This document shows positions 16,240 through 26,025 of a stretch of DNA of 64,000 nt, one piece after another; within the stretch, counting starts at the first letter, position 1, and the number at the start of each line of letters is the position of its first letter. The notes below the pieces were generated by a model. The model ran no database searches. It was not told the DNA's origin and saw only the letters and a program-made list of their open reading frames with translations. Both the position numbers and the translations under genes were made by a program. Source of the DNA: Marinomonas spartinae (lineage in GTDB: Bacteria; Pseudomonadota; Gammaproteobacteria; Pseudomonadales; Marinomonadaceae); contig NZ_JAEMUI010000018.1 in the NCBI RefSeq assembly GCF_016461715.1, positions 1 to 64,000 of the forward strand, written 5' to 3'.

Positions 16240-17871
16240 TTAATGGCAAATAAATGACGAGGCACTATCCTTATTTCCCCCTTCATAAACCGCAATCGTA
16301 GGGTATGGACACAGCGGGCGTTTTGCCTTTAACAACGTTTTAGGCACTTCTGGATTATCTGCTCTCGCTTGGCTAATCACACGGTCTGGAGACTTCCCTT
16401 TTTCCACCCAAGCAATCAAAGGAGATAACACATCAAACTGATCTAAAGATGGACCACCTTTTCCGTGCGGCATGCCAGGGACTTCATAAAAGGTCACAAA
16501 GTCACGGGCTTTACCATTGTGGTTTTGGTTCAATTTGTTATACCAATGAATCGTATCCACAATAGAAAATACCGGATCACTGTCCCCTTGGTAAATAATC
16601 ATTTTTCCACCCGCTTTTTTGAAAGCAGACATGGTTGGGTTCGCAGCATCTGGCGGTGTCATAAATTCCATTGATGACTCAGGAAAGGCTTTTGTTTTGG
16701 CATAGATTTTGGGCGCATCTGTATCGAAATTAAACTTCAACAAATAATCAACCAATGCCTTTGGTGTCCCCTTCACATGAGTTGGCGGTGTCGTAAAGAT
16801 TTGTGCCAATGAAGACGCTCCCATCACAGCAATGAGAGGGTTATAACCCCAGGCAGGAATCGGGCTTTCTACCTTCCAAAAGCGCCAATTGTTTGAACTC
16901 ATACCAGCATCATAATACCAACGACTGTATAACGCTTTACCTTGGCTATTATGGGGACCATTATGAATCGCAACTAAAGCATTGACTTTGCTTTGACTCA
17001 AACAATCTTTTTGCCCTGCATGACAGACTAAATCTTGCAAATTAACGAGCTTTTGGCACTGCTTAGGATTAAAAATCAGACCATCTTTTAGACCATCAAG
17101 GTCATCACATTGTTTTAGAATATAGTGACTCACTAACGACATGTCTTTGGGGGTAAGAGATTGCTTGAGATCGCTGTTTACCGCGTGAAGATGCTGAATA
17201 TCCCAAGCATGTTGTATCGCCGCCTTGGGCAAATTAAAACCTGGGTAACCGACAAGAATGCCATTAAAGAAATTAGGGAAGCGGGAGGCTGCTACCATGG
17301 CCATACGACCACCATTTGAGGCACCAATACCATATCGATATTTCGCCGCTTGTCCATAAAACTGAGTAATCATCTGGTTCGCAACAGGATATAAAAGCTC
17401 AACGGCTTTGTAGCCATAAAGTGACCTTGCCCGAGCATCCCATCCAAAACCGCTCCCCCCTGCTAATCCCATATCTTTAAACTCTTGCTCATCATGGCCC
17501 CCATTACTGGACACCACCGCCATTCCTCGGTTTAAGGCATACTGTTTAGGGGTAAGACTGGAGGCATTCCCTAAGGCGGGAACGACAATACCATCGTTTC
17601 CACCATTAAATTGATAAGCAAAATCATGGTGCCAGTTTTTCGGCAAACGGAGCTCAAAGCCAATGGCATAATTCCGGCCATCCATGCCTTTATAGGGGTC
17701 TAAAACCCCTTCCACTCGACAATTCTCAACCAACGCATCACCGGTTGGTGATTCCCATTGTGCAGACTTGATGGTCAGCCCTGGTGCATGAAAGGTTGAT
17801 GGATCACAGGCCATCACACCCGCCTTGGCAACCATAGGTAAGGCCAAACAAAGTAACCATGCTTTATTCAT
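16240..17871 (-). CDS. Tannase/feruloyl-esterase-family secreted hydrolase
   Basis: The 543-residue protein has a signal peptide (about 1-19) and the tannase-family alpha/beta fold: nucleophile Ser185 in G-A-S-N-G-G, acid Asp in YQGDSDPVFS and His in PGMPHGKGG. Several Cys residues, including pairs near CDDLDG and CHAGQKDC, agree with the disulfides and calcium-loop region of this family. Relatives split gallate or ferulate esters of plant and algal phenolics, or related esters such as MHET; the substrate is not predictable here. It points in the same direction as the carboxylesterase, from which it is separated by its own terminator and a MITE. Confidence 0.88.
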   Translation of the reverse strand: MNKAWLLCLALPMVAKAGVMACDPSTFHAPGLTIKSAQWESPTGDALVENCRVEGVLDPYKGMDGRNYAIGFELRLPKNWHHDFAYQFNGGNDGIVVPALGNASSLTPKQYALNRGMAVVSSNGGHDEQEFKDMGLAGGSGFGWDARARSLYGYKAVELLYPVANQMITQFYGQAAKYRYGIGASNGGRMAMVAASRFPNFFNGILVGYPGFNLPKAAIQHAWDIQHLHAVNSDLKQSLTPKDMSLVSHYILKQCDDLDGLKDGLIFNPKQCQKLVNLQDLVCHAGQKDCLSQSKVNALVAIHNGPHNSQGKALYSRWYYDAGMSSNNWRFWKVESPIPAWGYNPLIAVMGASSLAQIFTTPPTHVKGTPKALVDYLLKFNFDTDAPKIYAKTKAFPESSMEFMTPPDAANPTMSAFKKAGGKMIIYQGDSDPVFSIVDTIHWYNKLNQNHNGKARDFVTFYEVPGMPHGKGGPSLDQFDVLSPLIAWVEKGKSPDRVISQARADNPEVPKTLLKAKRPLCPYPTIAVYEGGNKDSASSFICH

Positions 17872-18018
17872 TATAATATTCCTTATTAATTGTTATTGTT
17901 GGAAACAGTTAAATACTAATACTGTTTTGAATATTTTGCATACTAAAAATATTCAATGAATAAGCGACGCCTCTATGGTAGAAAGATATGAGTGAAGCCA
18001 TAAGGAAGGGTAATCAAT

Positions 18019-18483
18019 ATGCAGCACGTCACCTCATCAGCACTGCCATTAGAAAGTGCGCTTCACAATAGATTAAAGGCAACGGACTTTCTTGACTGCT
18101 ACTCGGTTGAATCGAATCTATCACCACGTCAAGCTGCAGACATTATTACTAATTTTCCTGGGTGGGCTCAGTGTTTGATTGGTATGAGAAATGTTCTCAC
18201 CGCCCCTTTTGGGCTGTTAAAAGAGGGACCGGAAACGCTAAATAAAGTGGGATTTTTCCCAGTGGAATCTGAAAATAGTGATGAACTTATCGCTGGGTTT
18301 AACGACACACATTTAAACTTTAGAATTTCTGTTATGTCACAACATGGACGTGTCTTTTTAGCCACTTGGGTGCATCCCAATAACCTAGCGGGCCAACTCT
18401 ACCTAAAAGCAATTCTTCCCTTTCATGTGCTTATTGTTTTTAATGCTTTAACCCGAATCAAAACGGCAAGTAAAACCGTATAA
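18019..18483 (+). CDS. DUF2867 domain protein
   Basis: The 154-residue protein matches the DUF2867 pattern: an N-terminal part with 'DCYSVE', a central GMRNVLTAPFGLL segment and a C-terminal part in which LYLKAILPFHVLIV could form a membrane-associated helix. No enzymatic residues can be assigned. It is transcribed alone and converges on the glycyl-tRNA synthetase gene across a shared terminator. The ATG follows an AGGAAGG-type ribosome site. Confidence 0.75.
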   Translation: MQHVTSSALPLESALHNRLKATDFLDCYSVESNLSPRQAADIITNFPGWAQCLIGMRNVLTAPFGLLKEGPETLNKVGFFPVESENSDELIAGFNDTHLNFRISVMSQHGRVFLATWVHPNNLAGQLYLKAILPFHVLIVFNALTRIKTASKTV

Positions 18484-18490
18484 AAATAAA

Positions 18491-18520
18491 AAAGCCGCGA
18501 CGACTGAGCGTAACGGCTTT
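18491..18520. terminator. Hairpin between convergent DUF2867 and glycyl-tRNA synthetase genes
   Basis: AAAGCCG (18491-18497) pairs with CGGCTTT (18514-18520). A-rich DNA on the left gives a T run for the minus strand. Confidence 0.55.
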
Positions 18521-18566
18521 CGGTATTTGTCTTATAATAAAGACAATGACATTTTATTAACCGCTA

Positions 18567-19943
18567 TTAATCTTGGTTAATAAAGTAATTTACTACATAA
18601 GCAGGCAACTCTGCCGCTGGCACAACAATTTGCTCCATAGTATCCCGGTCACGAACCGTCACTGGCGCACCTTCTTTCTCAATAGAGTCAAAGTCGACCG
18701 TTACACAAATTGGCGTTCCCACTTCATCATGGCGGCGGTAGCCTTTACCCACATTACCTGTGTTTTCATAAAGAATACGACCCAGACCCAATTTTTGAAG
18801 CTTGTTTTTCAACTCTTTGGCAAGCGCTACGATTTCGGGTTTGTTCTTCTTAAGCGGCATGATAGCCACCTTGATTGGTGCTAGGTGCGGCTTGAATTTC
18901 AGTACGGTACGAGTTGAGCCATTTGGCAATTCTTCTTCTGTGTAAGCTTCTGTCATCACCGCCAATAAACCACGGTCTAGACCCGCAGAAGGCTCAATAC
19001 AGAAAGGCACTTCCCATTTGTTTTCTTCAAGATCACGAATTGCAAGCTTCGCCGTTGAATGCTCGTTTTTCTTCACTTTAGCAGACAAGCCAAACTCTTC
19101 TTGCGCTTTGGTGTGAGAACCCAAGTCGTAGTCGGTACGGTTTGCCACCCCTTCCAACTCCTCAAAACCATGTGGGAACTTGTACAAGATATCCACAGTG
19201 GCTTTTGAGTAATGAGCCAGATCGTCACCTGTTACATATTCGAACTGGATGTTTTCTTCTGATAACCCTTGATCCAGCCACCATTGCTTACGCAGCTTAA
19301 CCCAAGTCTCATGCCATTTTTCATCTTCACCTGGCTTACAGAAGAATTCCAATTCCATTTGTTCGAATTCACGTACACGGAAAATGAAGTTACGTGGTGT
19401 GATTTCGTTACGGAAAGATTTACCAATTTGCGCAATACCGAAAGGCAAGGTGCGAGAAGTTGAGTCCACGACGTTTTTGAAGTTCGTGAAGATACCTTGT
19501 GCAGTCTCTGGACGAAGGTAAGTGTAAGACTCTTCGTTCACCATTGGACCAACGTTGGTTTTAAACATCAGGTTGAAGTCACGAGGCTCGGTCACATTGG
19601 TTGAACCACAGTTGTCGCAGACTTTAATGTCTTTCATATGGTCGGCACGCATACGCGATTTACACTCATGGCAATCAACCATTGGGTCGGTGAAGGTGTC
19701 TTCGTGACCAGAGTATTTGTAGACGTTTTTGTTTTGGATAATCGCCGCATCCAACCCTTCAACATCATCACGCTCGTATACCATGGCGCGCCACCAAGCC
19801 GCTTTTAGGTTGTTTTTTAATTCAATGCCTAACGGACCGTAATCGTAAGCACCTTGCATACCACCGTAGATTTCACTGCCTTGGAAAATAAATCCACGAC
19901 GTTTACACAGGGAGACGAGTTCATCCATTGTTTTAGCTGGCAT
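18567..19943 (-). CDS. glyQS: Glycyl-tRNA synthetase, homodimeric (alpha2) class II type
   Basis: The 458-residue enzyme is the single-chain alpha2 type: it opens with the catalytic-domain signature [13 protein letters not shown], contains class II motif 2 around [21 protein letters not shown], a zinc-binding Cys cluster (CHECKSRM...CDNCGS), motif 3 around [13 protein letters not shown], and a C-terminal anticodon-binding domain ending near NQD. Most Gammaproteobacteria instead use separate GlyQ and GlyS chains. I start at ATG 19943 (MPAKTMDEL), which has an AAGG site 9 bases before it; an upstream TTG is less likely. The gene is monocistronic and essential if no GlyQ/GlyS pair exists elsewhere. 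Confidence 0.95.
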   Translation of the reverse strand: MPAKTMDELVSLCKRRGFIFQGSEIYGGMQGAYDYGPLGIELKNNLKAAWWRAMVYERDDVEGLDAAIIQNKNVYKYSGHEDTFTDPMVDCHECKSRMRADHMKDIKVCDNCGSTNVTEPRDFNLMFKTNVGPMVNEESYTYLRPETAQGIFTNFKNVVDSTSRTLPFGIAQIGKSFRNEITPRNFIFRVREFEQMELEFFCKPGEDEKWHETWVKLRKQWWLDQGLSEENIQFEYVTGDDLAHYSKATVDILYKFPHGFEELEGVANRTDYDLGSHTKAQEEFGLSAKVKKNEHSTAKLAIRDLEENKWEVPFCIEPSAGLDRGLLAVMTEAYTEEELPNGSTRTVLKFKPHLAPIKVAIMPLKKNKPEIVALAKELKNKLQKLGLGRILYENTGNVGKGYRRHDEVGTPICVTVDFDSIEKEGAPVTVRDRDTMEQIVVPAAELPAYVVNYFINQD

Positions 19944-20237
19944 TTCTAAACACACCTTAAGCAAGTTGAAATTGGTTAGTTAGATACACGCTCAACAGTT
20001 CGCGTACATCTGAAGGAAAGTTAAATTCTAGCCAGACATTGTACTCTGAGCCTGAATTTCGCTCAATGGCGAATGATGATTACCACGGAACTAAAGCCGT
20101 ACAAACTTCCTTAATAACCACGAGTTATGACAAGAATATGTAATTTATTCGGAAGTTTGCGTATTTTTTTTTGTCATTTTGTTAGATAATTCTTTTTTTT
20201 TACACAAAAATTTTGTGTTTTCGGCTAAAGGTTTTTT

Positions 20238-20681
20238 ATGCGATATTCTGCCACCCCCATGCTTCTATTAGGTCTATTTGCCCTGGCTCCTTTTGTTGTA
20301 TTGACCATCATTACACTGACAGACATACACATCATGGGATACTCGGGACAGGCGCTTTTTGCGTCCTATAGCGCCATTCTGTTGAGTTTTGTAAATGGGG
20401 TACTATCTGGACAGGTACTTGAGGGCAAGCCACAAAAGTACAGCAACCGGACAATGGTACTTAACCACCTTATTATGTTGGTTGCTTGGGGAAGTCTGTT
20501 TATGAAAGTCCCTGAACTGTCTATTGGTATTTTGCTACTAGGCTTTATTACCACCTTTTGGCTGGATGGACGTTGGTTACGGCTGGTTTCTCAATCTTAT
20601 AAAGCCTATTCAAAGATCCGTTTTGCACTTACTGTCGTATTGAGTGTTATGCATGTTATTGTACTCTTCCCTGTGTATTAG
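20238..20681 (+). CDS. DUF3429 inner-membrane protein
   Basis: The 147-residue protein has about five hydrophobic helices (near 8-28, 38-55, 72-90, 92-110 and 127-146) and matches DUF3429 by its overall pattern, with GYSGQALFASYSAILLSFVNG in the second helix. It probably lies in the inner membrane. Function is unknown. It is followed after about 60 bp by a DCC-type oxidoreductase on the same strand, so the two may form a small operon. The ATG is preceded by TAAAGG. Confidence 0.8.
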   Translation: MRYSATPMLLLGLFALAPFVVLTIITLTDIHIMGYSGQALFASYSAILLSFVNGVLSGQVLEGKPQKYSNRTMVLNHLIMLVAWGSLFMKVPELSIGILLLGFITTFWLDGRWLRLVSQSYKAYSKIRFALTVVLSVMHVIVLFPVY

Positions 20682-20742
20682 GTCTGTTTATTAGCCCTCC
20701 CTAGGGAAGAGCGGATCGTCCTAGTCAATAGGAGACACTCTT

Positions 20743-21138
20743 ATGTTGATCATATTTTACGACGGCCTTTGCCCACTTTGCCTTGCGGAAATGCGTGAGT
20801 TAAAAAAACTCGATGTACACCATCGACTCACGCTGGAAAACATTCATCATGAGGACTTTACACAGCGGTATCCTCACATCGACCCCATTAAGGCAGATCG
20901 CATTCTTCATGGACAGCTAGGAAATGGCAAAGTCATTCAAGGGTTAGACGTTACTTGCATGGCATGGAGACTCGTGGGGAAACATCGATGGATGCAAATA
21001 TTACGTTGGCCTGTGATTCGCCTATTTGCAGATCTTGGTTATCAAGGCTTTGCAAAATATCGCCATTCAATCTCTTCTTTTATTACGGGTAAACCTCGTT
21101 GCACTTCTTGTGACAAAGGCGAATGTGATCTATTGTGA
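20743..21138 (+). CDS. DCC-family (DUF393) thiol-disulfide oxidoreductase-like protein
   Basis: The 131-residue protein opens with YDGLCPLC, the D-x-x-C-P-x-C motif of the DCC/DUF393 family, a thioredoxin-like fold thought to carry out thiol redox chemistry. It has no signal peptide. A second Cys cluster near the C-terminus (CTSCDKGECD) may bind metal or form a disulfide. A good AGGAGA ribosome site supports ATG 20743. Downstream is an SDR gene about 200 bp away with its own upstream palindrome. Confidence 0.85.
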   Translation: MLIIFYDGLCPLCLAEMRELKKLDVHHRLTLENIHHEDFTQRYPHIDPIKADRILHGQLGNGKVIQGLDVTCMAWRLVGKHRWMQILRWPVIRLFADLGYQGFAKYRHSISSFITGKPRCTSCDKGECDLL

Positions 21139-21256
21139 CAAAAATACATCCCCTCTTAAACTTTAGTGGAACATAAAGTACACTGGATTAGGATGCATTT
21201 GTCCGCTTATAATCACCGACAGTCAATCGCACAAGGAAAGTTGCAAAGCTTAGCGA

Positions 21257-21270
21257 CGTGTTCGAACACG
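21257..21270. promoter_or_regulatory. Perfect palindrome upstream of the SDR gene
   Basis: CGTGTTCGAACACG is a perfect 14-bp palindrome, 11 bp upstream of a TATGAT -10-like box (21282-21287). It is a possible operator of unknown regulator. Confidence 0.35.
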
Positions 21271-21340
21271 GCGCTCTTGTCTATGATAAGCCACGAATGC
21301 ATCCCTCTCACATCATGTCTGTTATTAAGGAAAATACGTC

Positions 21341-22060
21341 ATGTCATTTGATGCCCTCGTGATAGGAGCCAGTAGCCGTATCGCTCAAGCCGCTATAGAA
21401 CAACTGTCTCATCAGAATGATTGCCGAATGGTTTATACCGTTAGCCAGTTTCCTCCTCGCTTTTTCAGTCGAAAAATCAGACCATTATTGTGTGACTATT
21501 CCCAAAAAAGCATAGAAGAGATTTGCCAGTACCTGCTGACCAATACCAAGAACCTAAGTAAGGTTCTTATCTGTAACGGTGTACTACATAACACGCAATA
21601 CACTCCGGAGAAAAAGCTGGAAGACATTCAAAGTGAGCAATTAGCAGGTTTGTATAGGAGCAATGCTATCGTTCCTATGCTTTGGTTAAGTCGGCTGATT
21701 CAGATACTTAAAGGAGAAAAAGCCACACAGATAGCCCTGTTTAGCGCGCGGGTAGGTAGCATATCAGACAATAAAATGGGGGGCTGGTACGCTTACCGAG
21801 CTTCAAAAGCAGCACTAAATATGCTTATACAAACCAGTGCTATCGAGTATGCTAGACGTGCAAAGAATGTCAAACTGATTGCGTTTCATCCGGGAACAAC
21901 CGATACCCCTTTATCCAAGCCCTTTCAGAAATCCGTGCCAGTAGGAAAACTCTTTACACCGGAATTTGTTGCACAAAGACTATTATCCATCATGGACAAC
22001 GCCAAGATGGATAATCAGGCCAGTTTTATCGACTGGGATAATAAAAAAATCGAATGGTAA
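21341..22060 (+). CDS. Short-chain dehydrogenase/reductase, CsgA-like
   Basis: The 239-residue protein has the SDR layout: a glycine-rich nucleotide loop near residue 9 (V-I-G-A-S-S-R-I-A, where the usual final Gly is Ala), an N-G motif in the fourth strand, and the catalytic Y-R-A-S-K. It resembles the CsgA/C-factor-like SDR branch. Substrate and cofactor are unknown. It is monocistronic and converges on the DUF1826 gene. Confidence 0.85.
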   Translation: MSFDALVIGASSRIAQAAIEQLSHQNDCRMVYTVSQFPPRFFSRKIRPLLCDYSQKSIEEICQYLLTNTKNLSKVLICNGVLHNTQYTPEKKLEDIQSEQLAGLYRSNAIVPMLWLSRLIQILKGEKATQIALFSARVGSISDNKMGGWYAYRASKAALNMLIQTSAIEYARRAKNVKLIAFHPGTTDTPLSKPFQKSVPVGKLFTPEFVAQRLLSIMDNAKMDNQASFIDWDNKKIEW

Positions 22061-22092
22061 CAACCTTCATTTCCGCATCATTAAGATAATCG

Positions 22093-22761
22093 CTAAATCA
22101 TATCCAGACTGAGAAACAACCTTGGCGAATCCACCGATGCACTGGGTGACCGATGAACCACTCCTCTCCCCATAGCAGTAGGCCAAGTATTGCCTTTCAT
22201 AAGGGCCACATCCCCAGCGTTTAATTGGTTGACTGTACCGAAAGAAGCCAATCCCGTATTTTTCTCAGTCCATTTAACCAAATGACCTAACTCGGCGCGG
22301 ACCGCATGCGCATCATGAAGCCACTCAGAGCCCTGCCCTAAATAGGTGGTAATCAGCCGACACGGAATATTATCCACATGAAAGCGCGGACACATGGCTT
22401 TGGATAGCACGGCCAATCTCAGCCCCACCTCTGACAGGTCAAATAAACAGGCAAACATATCCATTAACGTACGCACATCTTTAATAAAGACCTCTTTATT
22501 GGTGTCGTCGGGTAGGATACGAATTAATAACTTTTCAATGCGCTCAGGCGCACCTTGGTCTTTAATATTCAGCTGCGGCGCGGAGGATATTAAGCTTGTA
22601 CAGTAAGTATCAACCTCCTTAAGCGAGCGTTTCCATACCACCATATTGAACGAGTCTTGATAAATATCCCCAAAAACATCTGGCTCCTTCGATTTAACAA
22701 CAGACAGTAATGTTCTACCAGCTTCCAACGATTCCAATGGTGCTTGCCGTGCCGTGTTCAT
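22093..22761 (-). CDS. DUF1826 domain protein
   Basis: The 222-residue cytoplasmic protein matches DUF1826, with the family's FHVDNIPCRLITTYLGQGSEWL segment (His, Asp and Cys possibly metal binding) and HRSPS near the C-terminus. Function is not established. Members are sometimes found close to zinc-starvation genes; a Zur-like near-palindrome lies in the leader (22788-22805), which would fit but is weak. It converges on the SDR gene and lies downstream of a terminator from the DUF5062 gene. Confidence 0.75.
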   Translation of the reverse strand: MNTARQAPLESLEAGRTLLSVVKSKEPDVFGDIYQDSFNMVVWKRSLKEVDTYCTSLISSAPQLNIKDQGAPERIEKLLIRILPDDTNKEVFIKDVRTLMDMFACLFDLSEVGLRLAVLSKAMCPRFHVDNIPCRLITTYLGQGSEWLHDAHAVRAELGHLVKWTEKNTGLASFGTVNQLNAGDVALMKGNTWPTAMGRGVVHRSPSASVDSPRLFLSLDMI

Positions 22762-22787
22762 ATTGCTTTAAACCTATCTTGTATTTT

Positions 22788-22805
22788 GAAATGATATAAC
22801 ATTAC
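22788..22805. promoter_or_regulatory. Zur-like near-palindrome upstream of the DUF1826 gene
   Basis: GAAATGATATAACATTAC is an imperfect palindrome with the GAAATG...CATT pattern of Zur boxes but is shorter than the usual 23-bp enterobacterial consensus. Confidence 0.3.
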
Positions 22806-22864
22806 AATAATAAAAAACAATTTGTCCATAAAAATGTAAAAAAGTCAGTAACCAGCAATTAAAA

Positions 22865-22883
22865 TGCCGTCATAAAGACGGCA
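22865..22883 (-). terminator. Terminator of the DUF5062 gene
   Basis: TGCCGTC and GACGGCA form a 7-bp stem followed on the minus strand by TTTTAATT. Confidence 0.65.
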
Positions 22884-22927
22884 ATTCATGCGTTCATTAG
22901 AGCCCTGTATACATGAACAAGACTGAT

Positions 22928-23188
22928 CTACTTCAACAGAGGATCATCTTTAGGCAAGTGCTTTTGAATCCATAAAGCCAATTTGTGCTTCATGGCAGGA
23001 AGATTCTCTTTATCCGCTGGTAACCCAACCACAAGCTTATCCAGTACCAACAAGCGATAAATCGCCTCGACTTTTTCATTGGCTGACATAGTGGAAGAAA
23101 AACCAGCATAACCTCTTTTTAAAGCGTAGTTCTCTCCCACTTGTAATGCTCTCTTGCTCAGAGCCGCTTCATTCTTGATCTTCTTCAT
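22928..23188 (-). CDS. DUF5062-family small protein
   Basis: The 86-residue protein is charged and helical, with the pattern NEAALSKRALQVGENYA, then LVLDKLVVGLPADKEN and a C-terminal MKHKLALWIQK segment that I associate with DUF5062, a family seen in Gammaproteobacteria. No signal peptide or membrane helix. ATG 23188 has an AAAGGAT site at good spacing and gives the family's usual length; a longer reading to 23314 would add an unrelated N-terminus. Function is unknown. Confidence 0.7.
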   Translation of the reverse strand: MKKIKNEAALSKRALQVGENYALKRGYAGFSSTMSANEKVEAIYRLLVLDKLVVGLPADKENLPAMKHKLALWIQKHLPKDDPLLK

Positions 23189-23731
23189 ATGACGATCCTT
23201 TCTCAACATGGAAGGAGGAGAGAGCATTGGATCCCCTACCTGATATCTCAAGCAAGAGCCTCTATAAACAGCGTGACTCTCTCCATCATTTACTTTCAAT
23301 AAGCATGAAAGCAATAAATACCTTAAAGAACAAGCTTCTACCTAGCTTTTTGCTTTATAAAGCCAAAAAGCTAGATAGAGAGGCCATTGACAGCTTTGAA
23401 TCCCTAAGATGACTTGTTAACCACTTAAAAAAACAAGTAATCAAACTTTAATACTTTCAATTTAAGATATTTTTTATATTATTGTTCATTTTTACAATAA
23501 ACAAAAACAACAAAATTTTACATTAAGAGATTTTTGCACATGGCCGTGTGAACTAAAACTCAATAAGTATGAGTTTAAACAATTGATTTATATAAATAAA
23601 AATCAAAAAACATTCTTTTTTTACTTTATTTAAAAAGTCTCTTTAGAGTATTTTCTTATACTTAAAAGGGCTTTATACGGCAAAAAAAGAAACAAAAGTT
23701 AACACTTCCACTGTTAAGGATCTTGCAATCT
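23189..23731. other. 543-bp AT-rich gap with a long palindrome
   Basis: No convincing gene is seen. The stretch holds the DUF5062 promoter region, a near-perfect palindrome around 23342-23372 (arms beginning CTAGCTTTTTG), and the leader of the first tandem chemoreceptor. A plus-strand frame 23227-23412 spans the palindrome and lacks a ribosome site, so it is not annotated. Confidence 0.5.
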
Positions 23732-25762
23732 ATGTTGTCATTTCTAAAAAAATCCCCCTTACCAAGGCAACTTGGCATCGCCACATTGCTCTTTGTTACG
23801 ATCGTTTTTACCATCTTAGTGTTTATTATCAACGCCCAGCTTAATGAACACATAAATACCATTGTGACGAATCATGAGCAAAAAGAACTGGAACTGGTCA
23901 GTAAGCAATTAGAAGCAAAATACCATTCTCTAGAGGATCGCCTTCAACGCAATGGCGTACTTTTGGGCACAATGCTTGAAGCAGCAAGGATAAACGCAAA
24001 CAAACCCGACACAATTAATGGCATGACGATTCCATCGCTGCAATTACATGGTGACACCATCAGCGGTCAAAGCCCTTTCATTCAGCAGTTCGCTCATTCT
24101 ACCGAATTGGATACAAACCTCCTGATCAAGCAAAACAATCAATTTATTCGAATTGCCAGCTCATCAGCGAATTCTTCCCCTGTAGGTTCTTTATTAAATG
24201 AGAGTAATAAGGGCTACCAAGCGCTAGAAGACGGCGGACATTTTATTGGCGTAGACAGCATAAATGGCCAACAATACTTTGCCAATTACAACAAGGTTTC
24301 AGGGCAAAGCAATCTATATTACGAACTACTCATCCCGCTTAATGAGATAACTGATGGCTTAGCCAAGTCATTAAATACACTGACATTTGGCAAAAGTGGC
24401 TATATCTTTATCACACAAGCAGGTGACCACCCTGGCACATTTGTTCTTCATCCCAACAAACAAATGGTTGGAAAAAATATTTTTTCTGTTTTCCCAGGCC
24501 TTAAAACGACTTTCTCCCAAATGTATGAAAAAGATCGCGGTATCATTCATTACGACCTGAAAATCCCTGGGGTGACCACCATTCCTCGCCCCGCTCTTGC
24601 TCTGTTTGAAAGAGTCAAAGACTGGAACTGGGTAGTGGTGTTAAAGACCTACGACGATGAATATCAAGCAGAAATTAACGTGATCTTATGGGTTGTCAGC
24701 ACCGCTTCCCTGATTTTTGGTCTTTTACTCGTACTATGCCTATGGCTATACATACGCCGTGCACTTAAACCGTTAAAAGAAATATCCAAAGGTTTACATG
24801 AATTAGGAACAGGCAATTTGGCTTTTCGCTTTCATGACACCTTGATTCCAGATTCTAATAATGAAATCGATTTATTGCGTAATGATACGATCCGTATGCG
24901 CGATAATTTGATTCGTCTCATTCAAAAAGTCCAGCATTCGAGCATGGAGCTCCTCCATTCCAGCCACGAAATTTCAAACGTCAATAAATCACTAACCAAC
25001 AGCGCGAACTACAGCCAGGATGTCAGCATCCAAGTGGCCTCTGCTATTGTCCAGATCTCGACAGCCATAGAAGATGTCGCACACAATGCGACCGATGTCT
25101 CTAGCGAATCTGACAGCGTCCAAATCATTACACAAAACGGCAATGAGGCGATGCAACGCGTCGAAGAAACGGTTGGCAAGCTTTCTAATGCGTTTAGTCA
25201 AGCCTCAGAAACCATCGAGGATGTTGAAAAAAGCTCAACTGAAATTGGTAAGGTAGTCTCTGTTATCAATGAGATTGCCGAACAAACCAATTTACTGGCG
25301 CTGAACGCGGCTATTGAGGCCGCTCGCGCTGGTGAACAAGGGCGAGGCTTTGCCGTGGTTGCGGATGAAGTGCGAGTATTGGCACAACGTACGCAACAAT
25401 CAACAGAAGAAATTCGCAAAGTGATTGATAAGCTACAACTGAACAGTCGTTCTGCTGTTAAAGAAATGGAACAAGGAAGAAACCAAGTTGACAATAGTGT
25501 CAGTCAAGTCCTAGAAACACGCAACATTTTGTCTCGTATACTGACATCGATGAAAAAAGTCTCGCTTGGAACAACAAATGTGGCCACAGCGACAGAGGAA
25601 CAAAGCGTTGCTGCCACTCAAATTCGTCAGAATACAGAAACATTACGCGAAGCCTCAAGCAATACATTAATTCAAGCAGACACCTCACAGGGTCATAGCC
25701 AAAATATCCAACACATGGCCACTGACCTTCAAGAAGATCTCAAAGCCTTCACACTACCATAA
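23732..25762 (+). CDS. Methyl-accepting chemotaxis protein, Cache3-Cache2 type, tandem copy 1
   Basis: This 676-residue receptor has a first membrane helix (about 15-36), a periplasmic Cache3/Cache2-like sensor (about 40-315; including [14 protein letters not shown] and a [11 protein letters not shown] segment), a second helix (about 320-345), HAMP and a signalling hairpin with [20 protein letters not shown]. The start ATG 23732 aligns with the start of copy 2 and follows TAAGGA by 11 bases. It lacks a C-terminal CheR-binding pentapeptide. The next gene is a close paralogue: cytoplasmic halves are almost identical while sensors differ, so ligand range has probably diverged after duplication. 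Confidence 0.92.
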   Translation: MLSFLKKSPLPRQLGIATLLFVTIVFTILVFIINAQLNEHINTIVTNHEQKELELVSKQLEAKYHSLEDRLQRNGVLLGTMLEAARINANKPDTINGMTIPSLQLHGDTISGQSPFIQQFAHSTELDTNLLIKQNNQFIRIASSSANSSPVGSLLNESNKGYQALEDGGHFIGVDSINGQQYFANYNKVSGQSNLYYELLIPLNEITDGLAKSLNTLTFGKSGYIFITQAGDHPGTFVLHPNKQMVGKNIFSVFPGLKTTFSQMYEKDRGIIHYDLKIPGVTTIPRPALALFERVKDWNWVVVLKTYDDEYQAEINVILWVVSTASLIFGLLLVLCLWLYIRRALKPLKEISKGLHELGTGNLAFRFHDTLIPDSNNEIDLLRNDTIRMRDNLIRLIQKVQHSSMELLHSSHEISNVNKSLTNSANYSQDVSIQVASAIVQISTAIEDVAHNATDVSSESDSVQIITQNGNEAMQRVEETVGKLSNAFSQASETIEDVEKSSTEIGKVVSVINEIAEQTNLLALNAAIEAARAGEQGRGFAVVADEVRVLAQRTQQSTEEIRKVIDKLQLNSRSAVKEMEQGRNQVDNSVSQVLETRNILSRILTSMKKVSLGTTNVATATEEQSVAATQIRQNTETLREASSNTLIQADTSQGHSQNIQHMATDLQEDLKAFTLP

Positions 25763-25770
25763 TACCACTA

Positions 25771-25800
25771 TTGCCCACTCTATTTACCTAGAGTGGGCAA
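25771..25800. terminator. Perfect hairpin between the tandem MCP genes
   Basis: TTGCCCACTCT and its complement form an 11-bp perfect stem 9 bp past the first MCP stop. No T run follows, so it may be a weak terminator or an mRNA-stabilising structure. Confidence 0.55.
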
Positions 25801-26025
25801 CCCGAATCCACTTGATGCTCAATCCTAGCAAATAAATTCATTTATATGAATTCACCTTATTTAATTAAATATCATTGCCGTATACAAATCTATCACTATA
25901 ATAACAAAGTATTACAAAATAAAACAAAGCAATAAAAAATTGCTGCTTTCATAACATATCGTTATAGAATTTCTTCCCTTTTAAATAACTCAACCACTAT
26001 ATCCCCTGAATTAAGGATCCATGAG

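Noticed and set aside
23227..23412. 61-codon plus-strand frame before the tandem MCP genes
   Set aside because: It includes a long palindrome and overlaps the DUF5062 leader; no ribosome site or recognisable sequence.
23527..23572. GAGATTTTTGCACATGG...GTGTG segment resembling an end of the 112-bp MITE family
   Set aside because: Only one end is similar, the second arm does not pair convincingly and no target duplication is seen.
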